Numbered from the stretch's first letter, positions 28,098 to 37,522 are shown. The stretch: DNA of 64,000 bases from UBA11512 sp964623895 (GCA_964623895.1 CAZUWA010000001.1:26464-90463), one strand, 5' to 3'. The notes: a model not told the origin generated them from the sequence alone. Numbers and translations are program-made.

Positions 28098-28864
28098 TTT
28101 CGATACTTTCTCCTTTCATATAGCCAAAAACAACCTTCCATCAATTTTTCCAGTGTATAACTGCCGGTAACGACTAGCACGGTCCATGCGATCAGTTCGC
28201 TTGTCAGAAGATTTTCCTTTGAAAATTGCATATTTCCGCCTATGGTGTTCTTGATCCGTCCCAACACCTCAGCCGCAACACCGGCCTTGAAAGCCAGACC
28301 GAGCGCGGTGAGCATTGCCGTTTTGAAAAAGGGATAGACCTGCGGAATGATCAGATATTTGATTTTCTTTAAAAAAGAAAATCGGTAGCAATTTGCCATT
28401 TCGTAAAGTCCGACATCTTTACTTTTAAACCCGGCTTCTGTGTTTGCCCAGATGATCGGCAGGACGATCAACACCGTGAGAATGCTCGGCATAGCATCGA
28501 TCCCTCCCGACACTCGATAGAGGAGCATCATGAGGATCAGCACTACAGATGCGACTGGGGTAGCCTTGATTATTGACAAAAAAGGTGAAAAGAAGATGTG
28601 AAGAACCTCGACCTTTGCTGTCAATGCCGCAAGCCCGACACCGAAAAGAACGCCAACGAGATAGCCGGTTAAAATGTTGCGGAAGGTCGCAAAAATGCTC
28701 TTCCACAGCCCACCGCTCCTTGAAATATCAAAAAAAGCTTTGAGCGTTTCGATGGGTGTAGGCAATATCCAACTTTCACCGATCAGTTCTGCGGCAATCC
28801 ACCAGATCGCTATCCAAAGAGCGACTGATAGGGCAGTTAGTAGCGTTTTCACACTTCTTTTCAC
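28094..28864 (-). CDS. ABC transporter permease (SsuC/TauC-like)
   Basis: A 256-residue inner-membrane permease with about six hydrophobic segments and the BPD_transp_1 coupling motif near residues 175-200. It starts at GTG 28864. It resembles permeases of the nitrate/sulfonate/taurine class (SsuC/TauC). The substrate cannot be told from the sequence. Confidence 0.82.
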   Translation of the reverse strand: MKRSVKTLLTALSVALWIAIWWIAAELIGESWILPTPIETLKAFFDISRSGGLWKSIFATFRNILTGYLVGVLFGVGLAALTAKVEVLHIFFSPFLSIIKATPVASVVLILMMLLYRVSGGIDAMPSILTVLIVLPIIWANTEAGFKSKDVGLYEMANCYRFSFLKKIKYLIIPQVYPFFKTAMLTALGLAFKAGVAAEVLGRIKNTIGGNMQFSKENLLTSELIAWTVLVVTGSYTLEKLMEGCFWLYERRKYRK

Positions 28865-28880
28865 AGTTTAGTTCTCTCTT

Positions 28881-29930
28881 TTATTTGTTGTAGTAGAAAT
28901 CATCTCCCGGCAGTTTGCCGCCGATAGATTTTGGATCGAGACCGAAAAGCACTTCAAGTGTGCCTGCCATGGCATTCTTCATCTGTTCGCCCTCATAGCA
29001 AATGAGATTGCTTTTGGTGATGGCAACTTTTGCAATCGGCGCTTTGGCAATGATTCCTGCATCGACTACGGCTTGTGCCGCCTCATCGTCTGCCTTTTTG
29101 ATGAATTCAACGGATGTTCTGTATTCGGTGAGGAATGCATCCAAGGCGTCTTTGTGCTCTTGAGCAAATATTTTGGTCGCAACCACACAGCCTTGTGTCA
29201 GTTCACAGTCAGCAACACGATTCCACTCTTCTGTCATGTCGAGTGCGTATCTGACATTTTCCACTGTTTTGCTGACAACAGTTGCTCTCGGTTCGGGAAG
29301 CATCACGATGCAGGAAGGATTTGACGCGATCTTGGCTGAAACTTCTTCTGCGGAGGCGCTGTATTCCACCGTCACATCACTGCCGACGGTCAGTCCATTC
29401 TCCTTCAAGACATATTCCAAAATATACTGTGGCGTGGAGCCCTCGCCGGTGGTGTAGATCGTCTTACCTTTAAGGTCTGTAATGCTCTTGACGGTTTCGC
29501 CGTTTACTTCCAAAACGTAGAGTACACCGAGGGTGTTAAGGGCAACTAATTCGACATCGACGTCAGGCATATTGTAGAGTTTTGCTGCCACATTGACGGG
29601 AAGCGCCGCCAGGTCGTAAATGCCGGTTTTCAAACCTGCGATGACCTGTGTGGGATCGGATTTGACATCGATGGTATAGTTGTTGACGGTCGCTTTGGCA
29701 TTGTTGTCGACGATCAACTTGGAGGCACCAAGACCGGTTGAACCGGAAAGCAGTGCCAATTTTACATCTTCTCCTTCAAAGGAAGGCTCGGTGGAACTTT
29801 TACTTTCGGTAGGCGTTACGGAAGCGCCGACGCTCGGCTCAGCGCCTTCGGTCGTGATAAAATTTTTGGCGCAGCCTGTTGTCGCAAGGAGCATCAACAC
29901 AGCCAAAACAAATGCAAGTGTTTTTTTCAT
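28881..29930 (-). CDS. ABC transporter substrate-binding lipoprotein (NMT1/SsuA-like)
   Basis: A 349-residue exported lipoprotein; the signal ends in TTGC (about Cys20). The body is a periplasmic-binding fold with GLKTGIYDLAALPVN and the hinge GKTIYTTGEGSTPQYILEYVLKENGL, as in NMT1/SsuA-type binding proteins. The C-terminal half contains VVATKIFAQEH. The ligand is unknown. The ATG at 29930 overlaps the regulator stop (ATGA) and GAGGAA lies upstream, so it is coupled to the regulator. Confidence 0.83.
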   Translation of the reverse strand: MKKTLAFVLAVLMLLATTGCAKNFITTEGAEPSVGASVTPTESKSSTEPSFEGEDVKLALLSGSTGLGASKLIVDNNAKATVNNYTIDVKSDPTQVIAGLKTGIYDLAALPVNVAAKLYNMPDVDVELVALNTLGVLYVLEVNGETVKSITDLKGKTIYTTGEGSTPQYILEYVLKENGLTVGSDVTVEYSASAEEVSAKIASNPSCIVMLPEPRATVVSKTVENVRYALDMTEEWNRVADCELTQGCVVATKIFAQEHKDALDAFLTEYRTSVEFIKKADDEAAQAVVDAGIIAKAPIAKVAITKSNLICYEGEQMKNAMAGTLEVLFGLDPKSIGGKLPGDDFYYNK

Positions 29931-30586
29931 GATTTCATTCCTCTTTCTTCTGTAAGAACGACTTGATTGCCGTTCTTTTCGATTTTTTTCTCTTCAATCA
30001 ACTTTTCAAATGCACGATAGAGACTTGCTCTTCCGATCCCCAAACGTGAGGCAAGGGATGCCATCCGACAGGGAAGGATGCGCACACCGTTTTCTTCCGG
30101 CAGTTTTTTTAGAAAGGTATAGACCTTTTCTTCGGCGGTCGGCGCGGTATAGAAGCGAATACGTTCGTTTAAAAAGCGGATCTTTTCCGACTGCACCGAA
30201 ATAACATTGCGTGCTAAGTGAGGTTCGGTTTTCATCAGCTCTCCGAACAGCGTTTCAGGAATCCAAAATACCGTTGTTTTGCTTAGTGCGTGAATGTTGG
30301 TTTCAAATCGTTCTCCTTCTGCAAACAGAGAGGAAAAACCGAAAACAGCACCGGGGAGCAGTCGATTGAGAGTGACCTTATCTGCTTTTTGTCCCGCACC
30401 GATTTGCAACCGTCCTTCATACAGGATACCGAGTGCTCCGCCGTCATATGCAACGCGATCTCCCTTTTCATATTGCTTTTTCAAAAAAGCGGGAGAAGTG
30501 AGAAGCAGTGACGGTAGATCTTGCGTACATCCGTCAAAAAGTGGGAGTTTTGCAAGAAATTCTTTCTCCAAATGGATATTCGCCAT
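29927..30586 (-). CDS. Crp/Fnr-family transcriptional regulator
   Basis: A 219-residue regulator with an N-terminal cyclic-nucleotide-binding-type beta-barrel (about 15-120), a dimer helix, and a C-terminal winged helix-turn-helix (about 150-205; SLASRLGIGRASLYRAFEKLIEEKKI). No CxxxC Fe-S motif typical of Fnr is visible, so the effector is unknown. It is the first gene of the operon, with the ABC importer genes behind it in the same direction, and a palindromic site lies in its own promoter. This fits autoregulation and control of the importer. Confidence 0.87.
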   Translation of the reverse strand: MANIHLEKEFLAKLPLFDGCTQDLPSLLLTSPAFLKKQYEKGDRVAYDGGALGILYEGRLQIGAGQKADKVTLNRLLPGAVFGFSSLFAEGERFETNIHALSKTTVFWIPETLFGELMKTEPHLARNVISVQSEKIRFLNERIRFYTAPTAEEKVYTFLKKLPEENGVRILPCRMASLASRLGIGRASLYRAFEKLIEEKKIEKNGNQVVLTEERGMKS

Positions 30587-30604
30587 ATCTTACCTCTGAA
30601 AAGT

Positions 30605-30652
30605 GTTTCATTTGAGACGGTTTTATTATACACAAAGAAAAAAGAATGTCAA
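30605..30652 (-). promoter_or_regulatory. SigA promoter with palindromic Crp/Fnr-like operator
   Basis: On the minus strand TTGACA (30647-30652) and TATAAT (30625-30630) are 16 bases apart. Right downstream, at 30605-30618, lies GTTTCATTTGAGAC, a palindrome with half-site GTNTCA. It would overlap the transcription start near 30618. The position suits repression by the adjacent Crp/Fnr protein, which is an inference. Confidence 0.7.
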
Positions 30653-30703
30653 GAACTTTTTGAAATTTCTTTGTGAGAAGTTCATATTTTTTGCAAAGAA
30701 AAC

Positions 30704-30732
30704 TTGAAAAATCATAAAATGTATGGTATACT
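30704..30732 (+). promoter_or_regulatory. SigA-type promoter of the AMP-binding operon
   Basis: TTGAAA (30704-30709) and TATACT (30727-30732) are 17 bases apart, divergent from the regulator promoter. Confidence 0.75.
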
Positions 30733-30771
30733 GTAATCGTATATGAAAATTTATAAGAAAGGATCGACGAT

Positions 30772-32430
30772 ATGGCTATACTTCCGCTACCGAAAAAGAA
30801 GCAAGCGCTATATGAAGTGACGCCCTTCAGCTCTTTCAGAGAGATGTTGGAGATCGCGAGAACAGAAGCAGGCGATACTATTGCTATTAAATATAAGGAA
30901 AAATCCATCAGACGAGATGTGACATACAATGAACTGGTCAACCGGGTGGATGTGCTAGGCACGGCACTTGCAGACCTTGAAGGAGGATTGGGGCATGTTG
31001 CGATCCTTGGCGAAAACAGTTTTCGCTGGATATCCGTTTATCTGACCGTGCTTTGTTCGGATGGTGCGGTGATTCCCATGGACAGCGAACTGCCTTTTTC
31101 CGAGATAATCAATATTTTGAATCACAGTGATACCACGACTGTTTTCTTTGACAAGACGTTTTTGGAGTATTTTAAAGAAAACAAAGCACTTCTTCCGAAT
31201 GTTAAAAATTATGTGTGTCTAAATCTAAGAGCTTCTGAGGCGGAGGATGGTATCCTCTCCTATGATGCTCTTGTAGAAAAGGGTGCGGCGGCACTCAGTG
31301 AGGGCGATGAGCGGTTCTTGCATACCAGAGCTGCCGGTGGGGTATTGAAGATGTTGATCTACCACAGCGGCAGTTTGGACGGACTCTGTGCGGTAATGCT
31401 CACGCAGGATAATCTGATCAATGAGGTTAAGAGCATTTTAGCGTTGACTCCTTTTTATAAGAGGACTCTTTCTGTTGTTCCGTATTACAAATCTATGGAA
31501 CTTGTCACCTGTCTTCTTTCCTCCTTTCACAGTCATGCGACGGTTTGCATCGGTGATGGCTATAAGCAATTCCAGAAGAATTTATTGGAATATCAGCCGG
31601 ATTATCTTTTTTTGCCCCCGCTTTATGTTGAGAGCATTCATAAGAAACTGATTACTACTATTGAGAAGCAGGGTCGCCTTGAAACCTTCGAAACGCTGAT
31701 CAAGACCAGTGCGGCAATGCGCAAAGTCGGCATTGACAGAACAAAGCAGTTCTTCTCTGCTATTCATGAAATGGCAGGCGGAAAACTGGAAGCGGTATAT
31801 GTGACCGGTGCTTTTGTGAATCCCGAATCTATTCGTTTTTTTGATGATATCGGCTTCCCGGTTTTGTCGAGTTACGGCATGGCGGAATGCTCCTCACTGA
31901 TTGCTATTGGTAGAGAACAGAAGAAGGATTTGCATTCTGTCGGTGTCATTCTGCCTTGTGTGCAGGTGAAGATTGCAGACCCGGATGAAGAAGGTATCGG
32001 TGAGATCTGCATTCGCGGTGAAAGCACCACGATGGGTTACTATAAAAATCCGGGCAAAACGGCAGAGCGTTTCGAATTGGCAGGATGGTTCCGCACGGGT
32101 GACACCGGAAAGATCACGGCTGACGGCAGGCTGTATATAGACGAGATCAACCCGGAAAAAATGATTTTCAAAAGTGGCAGAACGGTGTTGAAGGCGGAAA
32201 TCGAAGGATACCTTGAGACGTTGCCCGGCATTGAGACGGCGGCTGTCTACACAGGAAAGAATGCTGACGGTGTCGAATTGCTCATTGAGGCGGATATCGT
32301 TTTAAATGACGAGTTGTCCGATCTTGATAAGAACGCACGTGTGGCGGCTGTTAAAGAAAAGATCGATCGATTAAACAACACATTGCCGGCATATAAGAGA
32401 GTCAGCAAAGTCCATATCAAAAAGAGGTAG
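30772..32430 (+). CDS. AMP-binding (acyl-CoA synthetase-like) protein with degenerate catalytic motifs
   Basis: A 552-residue protein with the layout of an ANL-superfamily adenylating enzyme: SFRWISVYLTVLCSDGAVIPMD early, SYGMAECSSLIAIG (A5-like), and GWFRTGDTGKITADGRLYIDEINPEKMIFKSGRTVLKAEIE (A7-A8). The A3 phosphate loop (normally SGTTGxPKG) reads HSGSLDGLCAV near residues 195-205. The protein ends at SKVHIKKR, before the A10 lysine motif. It may not adenylate in the usual way. It is the first gene of a four-gene operon. It could bind a carboxylate or have a non-catalytic role. Confidence 0.82.
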   Translation: MAILPLPKKKQALYEVTPFSSFREMLEIARTEAGDTIAIKYKEKSIRRDVTYNELVNRVDVLGTALADLEGGLGHVAILGENSFRWISVYLTVLCSDGAVIPMDSELPFSEIINILNHSDTTTVFFDKTFLEYFKENKALLPNVKNYVCLNLRASEAEDGILSYDALVEKGAAALSEGDERFLHTRAAGGVLKMLIYHSGSLDGLCAVMLTQDNLINEVKSILALTPFYKRTLSVVPYYKSMELVTCLLSSFHSHATVCIGDGYKQFQKNLLEYQPDYLFLPPLYVESIHKKLITTIEKQGRLETFETLIKTSAAMRKVGIDRTKQFFSAIHEMAGGKLEAVYVTGAFVNPESIRFFDDIGFPVLSSYGMAECSSLIAIGREQKKDLHSVGVILPCVQVKIADPDEEGIGEICIRGESTTMGYYKNPGKTAERFELAGWFRTGDTGKITADGRLYIDEINPEKMIFKSGRTVLKAEIEGYLETLPGIETAAVYTGKNADGVELLIEADIVLNDELSDLDKNARVAAVKEKIDRLNNTLPAYKRVSKVHIKKR

Positions 32431-32436
32431 GATGCT

Positions 32437-33051
32437 ATGGTAAGAATTAAGCAAGATCGTTGCTCTATCGTAAAACTGGTTGAGCTTGCCGTTTTAACGG
32501 CGATTGTGTTGGTTTTGCAATTGGGCGGATTTGTACTTCGTCTACCGTTTCTTGCCACGCCGGTCAGTTTGGTTCTGATTCCCATCGTACTTGGTGCAAT
32601 TCTGACAGGTCCGATCGGCGGTGCTTGGCTTGGCTTGGTTTTTGGTTTAGAAACGCTGTTCGTATGCGGTGTGATGGGAACGGATCTTTTCACAGCTACC
32701 CTCTTTCAAGCGCATCCCGTGCTTACTTCGGTTACCTGTATCGGTAAAGGTGTTCTTGCAGGGTTGGTGGCAGGGCTTTGCTATCGTGCGTTTGAGAAAA
32801 AGAATCGTTATGCGGCGGTGTTTACCGCCGCTGCCGTTGCGCCTGTTGTCAACACCAGCTTCTTTATTCTTTGCGGACTGTTGATGCGAGATACCATTGC
32901 CCAAAACTTCCTTGAGCAGGGCAGTACCGTGATTTATTTCTTGGTGATCGGCTGTGCGGGATTCAATTTTATCTTTGAGTTTTTGGTCAACATGATCTTT
33001 ACTCCTGCCATTCACAGATTGATCTTATTGCTCAGCAAGAATAAAGCATGA
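32437..33051 (+). CDS. ECF transporter S component
   Basis: A 204-residue membrane protein with about six hydrophobic segments and typical S-component sequence (LAVLTAIVLVLQ, IPIVLGAILTGPIGGAWLGLVFG). S components bind a vitamin or micronutrient and hand it to an ECF ATPase/T module encoded elsewhere. The substrate is not readable. It lies 6 bases behind the AMP-binding gene and 22 bases before DUF1015, so the product may serve the same pathway. Confidence 0.82.
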   Translation: MVRIKQDRCSIVKLVELAVLTAIVLVLQLGGFVLRLPFLATPVSLVLIPIVLGAILTGPIGGAWLGLVFGLETLFVCGVMGTDLFTATLFQAHPVLTSVTCIGKGVLAGLVAGLCYRAFEKKNRYAAVFTAAAVAPVVNTSFFILCGLLMRDTIAQNFLEQGSTVIYFLVIGCAGFNFIFEFLVNMIFTPAIHRLILLLSKNKA

Positions 33052-33073
33052 TCTGTACATGGAGGTGATTCAG

Positions 33074-34276
33074 ATGAACAGGCAAGTATTTTTCTCTGCG
33101 GACATTCTTTTGCCGAAGAGAGAGTATGAAAAGTGGGCAGTTGTTGCGTGCGACCAATTTACCTCGGAAGAACGATATTGGACATCAGTTGATGCCTTGG
33201 TTGGGGAAGCGCCTTCGGCTCTGCGGCTGATCTTGCCGGAGATATACCTTGAAAAAGAAGGCGTGGAGGAGCGCATTGCAACCATTCAGAGCAATATGGA
33301 ACATTATCTTGCCTCGGATATTTTTACGGAAGAGCGGGGAATGATCTATCTTGAGCGTACCATGCCCGACGGTTCTATTCGTCACGGAGTGGTTGGTGCG
33401 ATCGATCTTTCCGATTACGACTTCCGGGCGGAGAGTCATTCGCTCATTCGTGCCACTGAAGAAACAGCGATCGAACGCATTCCGCCTCGTTTGAGGGTTA
33501 GAGAAGGGGCTGCGTTAGAACTTCCGCACATTCTTTTGTTGATCGATGATCCGGAGAATACCGTGATAGCACCGCTGACTGCTGAAAAAGAAGATCTTCG
33601 CAGGGTGTATGACTTTGAATTGATGATGCACAGCGGACACCTGACGGGATATTGTCTTGGGAAAGCACATCAGCGTACATTATCCGCTGCGTTAGAAGCG
33701 CTGGCAGAGAAAGCGGAAGACGGTCTGCTTTTCGTTGTGGGGGATGGTAATCATTCGCTTGCGACTGCCAAAGCGGCATCTGAGACGAGCGACAGTCCTC
33801 TTGCAAAACGAGCATTGGTCGAGATCGTCAATATCCACGATCCTGCCATTCGCTTTGAGCCGATATACCGCGCGCTGTTCGGTGTGGATGAAGAAGCACT
33901 CTTCTCTGCATTTCTTGCCGCGATGGGCGGAGAATATGAAGGTGAAGATGGGCAGGATTTTGATCTCGTCGGCAGTGGGATCACGCGCACGGTGCGCGTC
34001 AAGCCTAGGGCAAAATTGCCGGTCGGAACCCTGCAACCCTTTTTGGATGACTATCTAAACCATCATCCGGAAGTCAGAATCGACTATATCCATGGCGAGG
34101 AAACACTCTTTGACCTTTGTGGGAAAGCGGGTGTTGCGGGTTTTATTTTCAAAGGAATGGAAAAAAATGAGTTGTTTGAAGCGGTACGTGTAGACGGCTC
34201 GTTGCCCAGAAAAACTTTTTCAATGGGGCATGCATTTGAAAAACGCTTCTATATGGAAGCGCGAAGAATAAAATAA
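33074..34276 (+). CDS. DUF1015 family protein
   Basis: A 400-residue cytoplasmic protein with hallmark segments of DUF1015 (COG4198): WAVVACDQFTSEERYW near the start and GDGNHSLATAKA near residues 220-232. Function in the family is not firmly known. The ATG at 33074 has GGAGGTGA ideally spaced; an earlier ATG at 33059 contains that ribosome-binding site and is not the start. Confidence 0.85.
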   Translation: MNRQVFFSADILLPKREYEKWAVVACDQFTSEERYWTSVDALVGEAPSALRLILPEIYLEKEGVEERIATIQSNMEHYLASDIFTEERGMIYLERTMPDGSIRHGVVGAIDLSDYDFRAESHSLIRATEETAIERIPPRLRVREGAALELPHILLLIDDPENTVIAPLTAEKEDLRRVYDFELMMHSGHLTGYCLGKAHQRTLSAALEALAEKAEDGLLFVVGDGNHSLATAKAASETSDSPLAKRALVEIVNIHDPAIRFEPIYRALFGVDEEALFSAFLAAMGGEYEGEDGQDFDLVGSGITRTVRVKPRAKLPVGTLQPFLDDYLNHHPEVRIDYIHGEETLFDLCGKAGVAGFIFKGMEKNELFEAVRVDGSLPRKTFSMGHAFEKRFYMEARRIK

Positions 34277-34297
34277 AGAATGAAAGGAATTATTATT

Positions 34298-34639
34298 ATG
34301 AAAAAAGCACTCAGAATCTTAGCACTTGCGATGGTATTGGCAACACTGTCTTTGACACTGCTTTCTTGCGCTCCGACTTTGTCCGGAACATATGCGGCGG
34401 AAGGTATTCTCTCCGAAGGTTCATTCGCTTTCAATGGAAGCAAAGTCACCTACACATCGAAGTTGCTTGGCAAAGCTCAAAGCTATGAAGGCAAATATTC
34501 GATCAATGAAGATGCAGGCACCATTACTTTCACCTTTGATGATGAAGATTGTCCGTTTGAAAACGGTAGCTACGATTTTACTCAGGATAAGGAGGCGGAT
34601 ACCGTAAAGATCGGTCTGGTGACCTATACTAAGCAGTGA
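34298..34639 (+). CDS. small lipoprotein
   Basis: A 113-residue exported protein with a signal peptide ending in LLSC (lipobox). The mature part reads as a small beta-barrel or lipocalin-like fold (LSGTYAAEGILSEGS, YEGKYSINEDAGTITFTFDDED). No family is recognised with confidence. The ATG at 34298 follows AAAGGA. It is the last gene of the operon that starts at 30772. Confidence 0.72.
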   Translation: MKKALRILALAMVLATLSLTLLSCAPTLSGTYAAEGILSEGSFAFNGSKVTYTSKLLGKAQSYEGKYSINEDAGTITFTFDDEDCPFENGSYDFTQDKEADTVKIGLVTYTKQ

Positions 34640-34647
34640 TCCGACAG

Positions 34648-34684
34648 AAAGTCACCGCGAGCAAATGCGCTTGCGGTGACTTTT
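34648..34684 (+). terminator. Rho-independent terminator
   Basis: A stem of 11 pairs (AAAGTCACCGC with GCGGTGACTTT) encloses a 14-base loop; T residues follow. Confidence 0.82.
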
Positions 34685-34727
34685 GAAAAAATATTCACGA
34701 AATCCAATAAAAATTCAGAAATACCAC

Positions 34728-34756
34728 TTGACAAATGGGCGAATAAGTGATATTAT
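34728..34756 (+). promoter_or_regulatory. SigA-type promoter of argG
   Basis: TTGACA (34728-34733) and TATTAT (34751-34756) are 17 bases apart. This places the transcription start near 34763 and excludes an argG start at 34683. Confidence 0.8.
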
Positions 34757-34796
34757 ACTCGTTGTTATGAATGAATATGCAATAAGGGGTATGGCT

Positions 34797-36035
34797 ATGA
34801 AAAAACTCGATCCGAAAAATATCAAAAAGGTTGTTTTAGCTTATTCGGGAGGATTGGATACTTCCATCATCATCCCGTGGTTGAAGGAAAATTACAATAA
34901 TTGCGAGGTTATCTGTGTCTCCGGAAATGTCGGTCAGGCAAGTGAGCTTGAAGGGTTAGAAGAGAAGGCATTAAAGACCGGCGCGTCCAAACTGTATGTT
35001 GAGGATCTGACCGAGGACTTCCTCAAGGAATGTGTTTTCCCCTGTGTGCAGGCAGGTGCACTCTATGAAGGATATATGCTTGGAACGGCTTTTGCAAGAC
35101 CGTTTATTGCTAAGCGGGTAGCAGAGATCGCGTTGGCAGAAGGTGCGGATGCCATCTGTCACGGTTGCACCGGCAAGGGCAATGATCAGGTTCGTTTTGA
35201 GCTTGGCATCAAGGCATTTGCACCCGATATGCCGATCATCGCGCCTTGGAGAGAATGGACGATCAAGTCCCGTGAAGAGGAGATCGATTATGCTGAGGCA
35301 CACAACATTCCGCTGAAGATCAGCAGAGAGACCAACTATTCGAAAGATAAGAATATTTGGCACCTTTCTCATGAGGGCATGGATCTTGAAGATCCGGCAA
35401 ATGAGCCGCAATACAATAAATCGGGCTTCCTTGAGATGGGGGTTTCTCCCGAACAGGCACCGGACAAACCTACCTATATCACCATTCATTTTGAACAGGG
35501 GGTACCGACTGCTATCGACGGCAAGGAGATGAACGCAACCAATATCGTTCTTACCCTCAACAAACTCGGCGGTGAGAATGGTATCGGGCTTTATGATGTG
35601 GTGGAAAATCGTTTGGTTGGAATGAAGAGCAGAGGTCTTTACGAGACTCCGGGCGGAGCAATCTTATATCATGCGCATGAGGTCCTTGAAACCATCTGTT
35701 CTGATAAGGAAACGCAACATTACAAGGCACTTGTGGCGCAGAAATTGGCAGAGAATGTTTATAACGCGTTGTGGTACACTCCGCTGACTGAGGCGATCTT
35801 GGCATTCGTCAAGAGCACGCAAAAGTATGTCACGGGCGATGTCAAGTTGAAACTCTATAAGGGCAATATCATCAATGCCGGTGTGACATCCCCCTATTCT
35901 CTGTATGATCCGGAGATCGCGACATTTGATGAGGATGATGTGTATGATCAGTCGGATGCCGCAGGGTTTATCAATCTGTACGGATTGCCCACCAAAGTCT
36001 ATGCCAAGATGAAGGTAAAGAACGGAATTCAATAA
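34797..36035 (+). CDS. argG: argininosuccinate synthase
   Basis: ArgG joins citrulline and aspartate with ATP to make argininosuccinate. The 412-residue length is normal. The pyrophosphatase-type P-loop KVVLAYSGGLDTSI is at residues 10-23, followed by EGADAICHGCTGKGNDQVRFE and the WHLSHEG motif. The ATG at 34797 has AAGGGG 7 bases upstream. The gene starts a likely operon with argH and possibly nfnAB. Confidence 0.97.
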   Translation: MKKLDPKNIKKVVLAYSGGLDTSIIIPWLKENYNNCEVICVSGNVGQASELEGLEEKALKTGASKLYVEDLTEDFLKECVFPCVQAGALYEGYMLGTAFARPFIAKRVAEIALAEGADAICHGCTGKGNDQVRFELGIKAFAPDMPIIAPWREWTIKSREEEIDYAEAHNIPLKISRETNYSKDKNIWHLSHEGMDLEDPANEPQYNKSGFLEMGVSPEQAPDKPTYITIHFEQGVPTAIDGKEMNATNIVLTLNKLGGENGIGLYDVVENRLVGMKSRGLYETPGGAILYHAHEVLETICSDKETQHYKALVAQKLAENVYNALWYTPLTEAILAFVKSTQKYVTGDVKLKLYKGNIINAGVTSPYSLYDPEIATFDEDDVYDQSDAAGFINLYGLPTKVYAKMKVKNGIQ

Positions 36036-36044
36036 TGAAAGAAC

Positions 36045-36078
36045 AAGGTCGAAGCAGGTAAAAACCCGCTTCGCCCTT
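36045..36078 (+). other. intercistronic hairpin between argG and argH
   Basis: AAGGTCGAAGCAGGT pairs imperfectly with ACCCGCTTCGCCCTT around a 4-base loop. No clear T-run follows directly, so it may limit or process the transcript rather than end it. Confidence 0.5.
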
Positions 36079-36136
36079 TGAACGTTTTATAGAAACTGAA
36101 TATTTATGTTAAAAATGTTCAATGCGAGGTATATTT

Positions 36137-37522
36137 ATGCAAAAATTGTGGGTGGGAAGGACCGCCGGTGCGCTTTCAAAGGAGGCCGATGATTTCAATT
36201 CTTCCATTGCAGTGGATCAAAAGATGTATAGGCAGGATATTGAAGGCTCGATCGCGCATGCCGCGATGTTGGAGTTTTGCGGTATCTTGTCTACAGAAGC
36301 CGTCGCTGAGATCACTGCGGGGTTGAAGGGCATTTTAGCCGATCTTGAGAGCGGAAAATTGGAGATCGATCCTGAAGCAGAGGACATTCACATGTTTATA
36401 GAAGCGGAGTTGACCGCGCGAATCGGAGAATACGGAAAAAAACTGCACACTGCGCGTTCGCGGAACGATCAGGTTGCACTTGATCTGCGGATATACTTGC
36501 GCGATGAATGTGCCGTTGTTAAAAAGCAGATCTTGGATCTGATCACTGCAATTATAAAGCAGGCGAAAGAAAATGAAACAGTCATTATGCCGGGTTACAC
36601 CCATCTTCAGCGTGCACAGCCGATCTTGTTTGCGCATCAGTTGCTTGCCTATGTCGAAATGCTGAAGCGGGACTACGGCAGGATCGAAGATGCTGTCAAG
36701 CGGATGAACTATTCGCCGCTCGGCAGTTGTGCACTTGCCGGAACGACATATCCTACTGACCGAGAGTATACAGCGAAATTGCTTTCCTTTGATGGGGTAA
36801 CTGCAAATAGTATTGACGGTGTTTCTGACCGTGATTTTTGTGTGGAACTGCTGTCGGCTTTCTCAATTTTGATGATGCATCTTTCTCGCTTTTCGGAGGA
36901 AATCATCCTTTGGTCTTCCTTTGAATTCGGCTTTGTGAGACTTGATGATGCTTTTACAACCGGATCAAGCATTATGCCGCAAAAGAAAAATTCCGATATG
37001 GCGGAATTGGTTAGAGGAAAGACCGGAAGAGTCTACGGAGACTTGATTGCTACCTTGACAATGTTAAAGGGGTTGCCTTTGGCATACAATAAGGATATGC
37101 AAGAGGACAAGGAGAGCATTTTCGATGCGCTTATAACCGTACAAAAATGTTTGACAGTTTTTGCTCCGATGGTGGAAACGATGAAGGTCAACAGAGAACA
37201 GATGCTGAAAGCAGCAAAGAGCGGATATATAAATGCCACCGATCTTGCGGACTATCTGACGAAAAAAGGGATGTCCTTCCGCAGTGCATACAAGATTGTC
37301 GGAAAGATTGTTGGGGACTGTGTGGAAGAGGGCAAGGTGCTCGAAGATCTTTCGCTTTCGGAATATAAAAAACACAGTGAGATTTTCGAGGAAGACCTTT
37401 ATGAGGCGATCGATCTGAAAACCTGCGTTGAAAAACGGATCTCGGAAGGTGGGACGGGTTTTGATTCGGTCAAAAAGCAAATAGAACAGGCAGAAGCGTT
37501 TTTAAAGAGGAACTATGTATAA
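36137..37522 (+). CDS. argH: argininosuccinate lyase
   Basis: ArgH cleaves argininosuccinate to arginine and fumarate. The 461-residue protein carries the fumarase/ASL signature TTGSSIMPQKKNSD near residue 280 and TARSRNDQVALDLR near 110. The start is ATG 36137. It overlaps nfnA by 8 bases. Confidence 0.97.
   Translation: MQKLWVGRTAGALSKEADDFNSSIAVDQKMYRQDIEGSIAHAAMLEFCGILSTEAVAEITAGLKGILADLESGKLEIDPEAEDIHMFIEAELTARIGEYGKKLHTARSRNDQVALDLRIYLRDECAVVKKQILDLITAIIKQAKENETVIMPGYTHLQRAQPILFAHQLLAYVEMLKRDYGRIEDAVKRMNYSPLGSCALAGTTYPTDREYTAKLLSFDGVTANSIDGVSDRDFCVELLSAFSILMMHLSRFSEEIILWSSFEFGFVRLDDAFTTGSSIMPQKKNSDMAELVRGKTGRVYGDLIATLTMLKGLPLAYNKDMQEDKESIFDALITVQKCLTVFAPMVETMKVNREQMLKAAKSGYINATDLADYLTKKGMSFRSAYKIVGKIVGDCVEEGKVLEDLSLSEYKKHSEIFEEDLYEAIDLKTCVEKRISEGGTGFDSVKKQIEQAEAFLKRNYV

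Noticed and set aside
34683..34796. N-terminal extension of ArgG
   Set aside because: It begins upstream of the promoter -35 box, and ATG 34797 has a well-placed ribosome-binding site.
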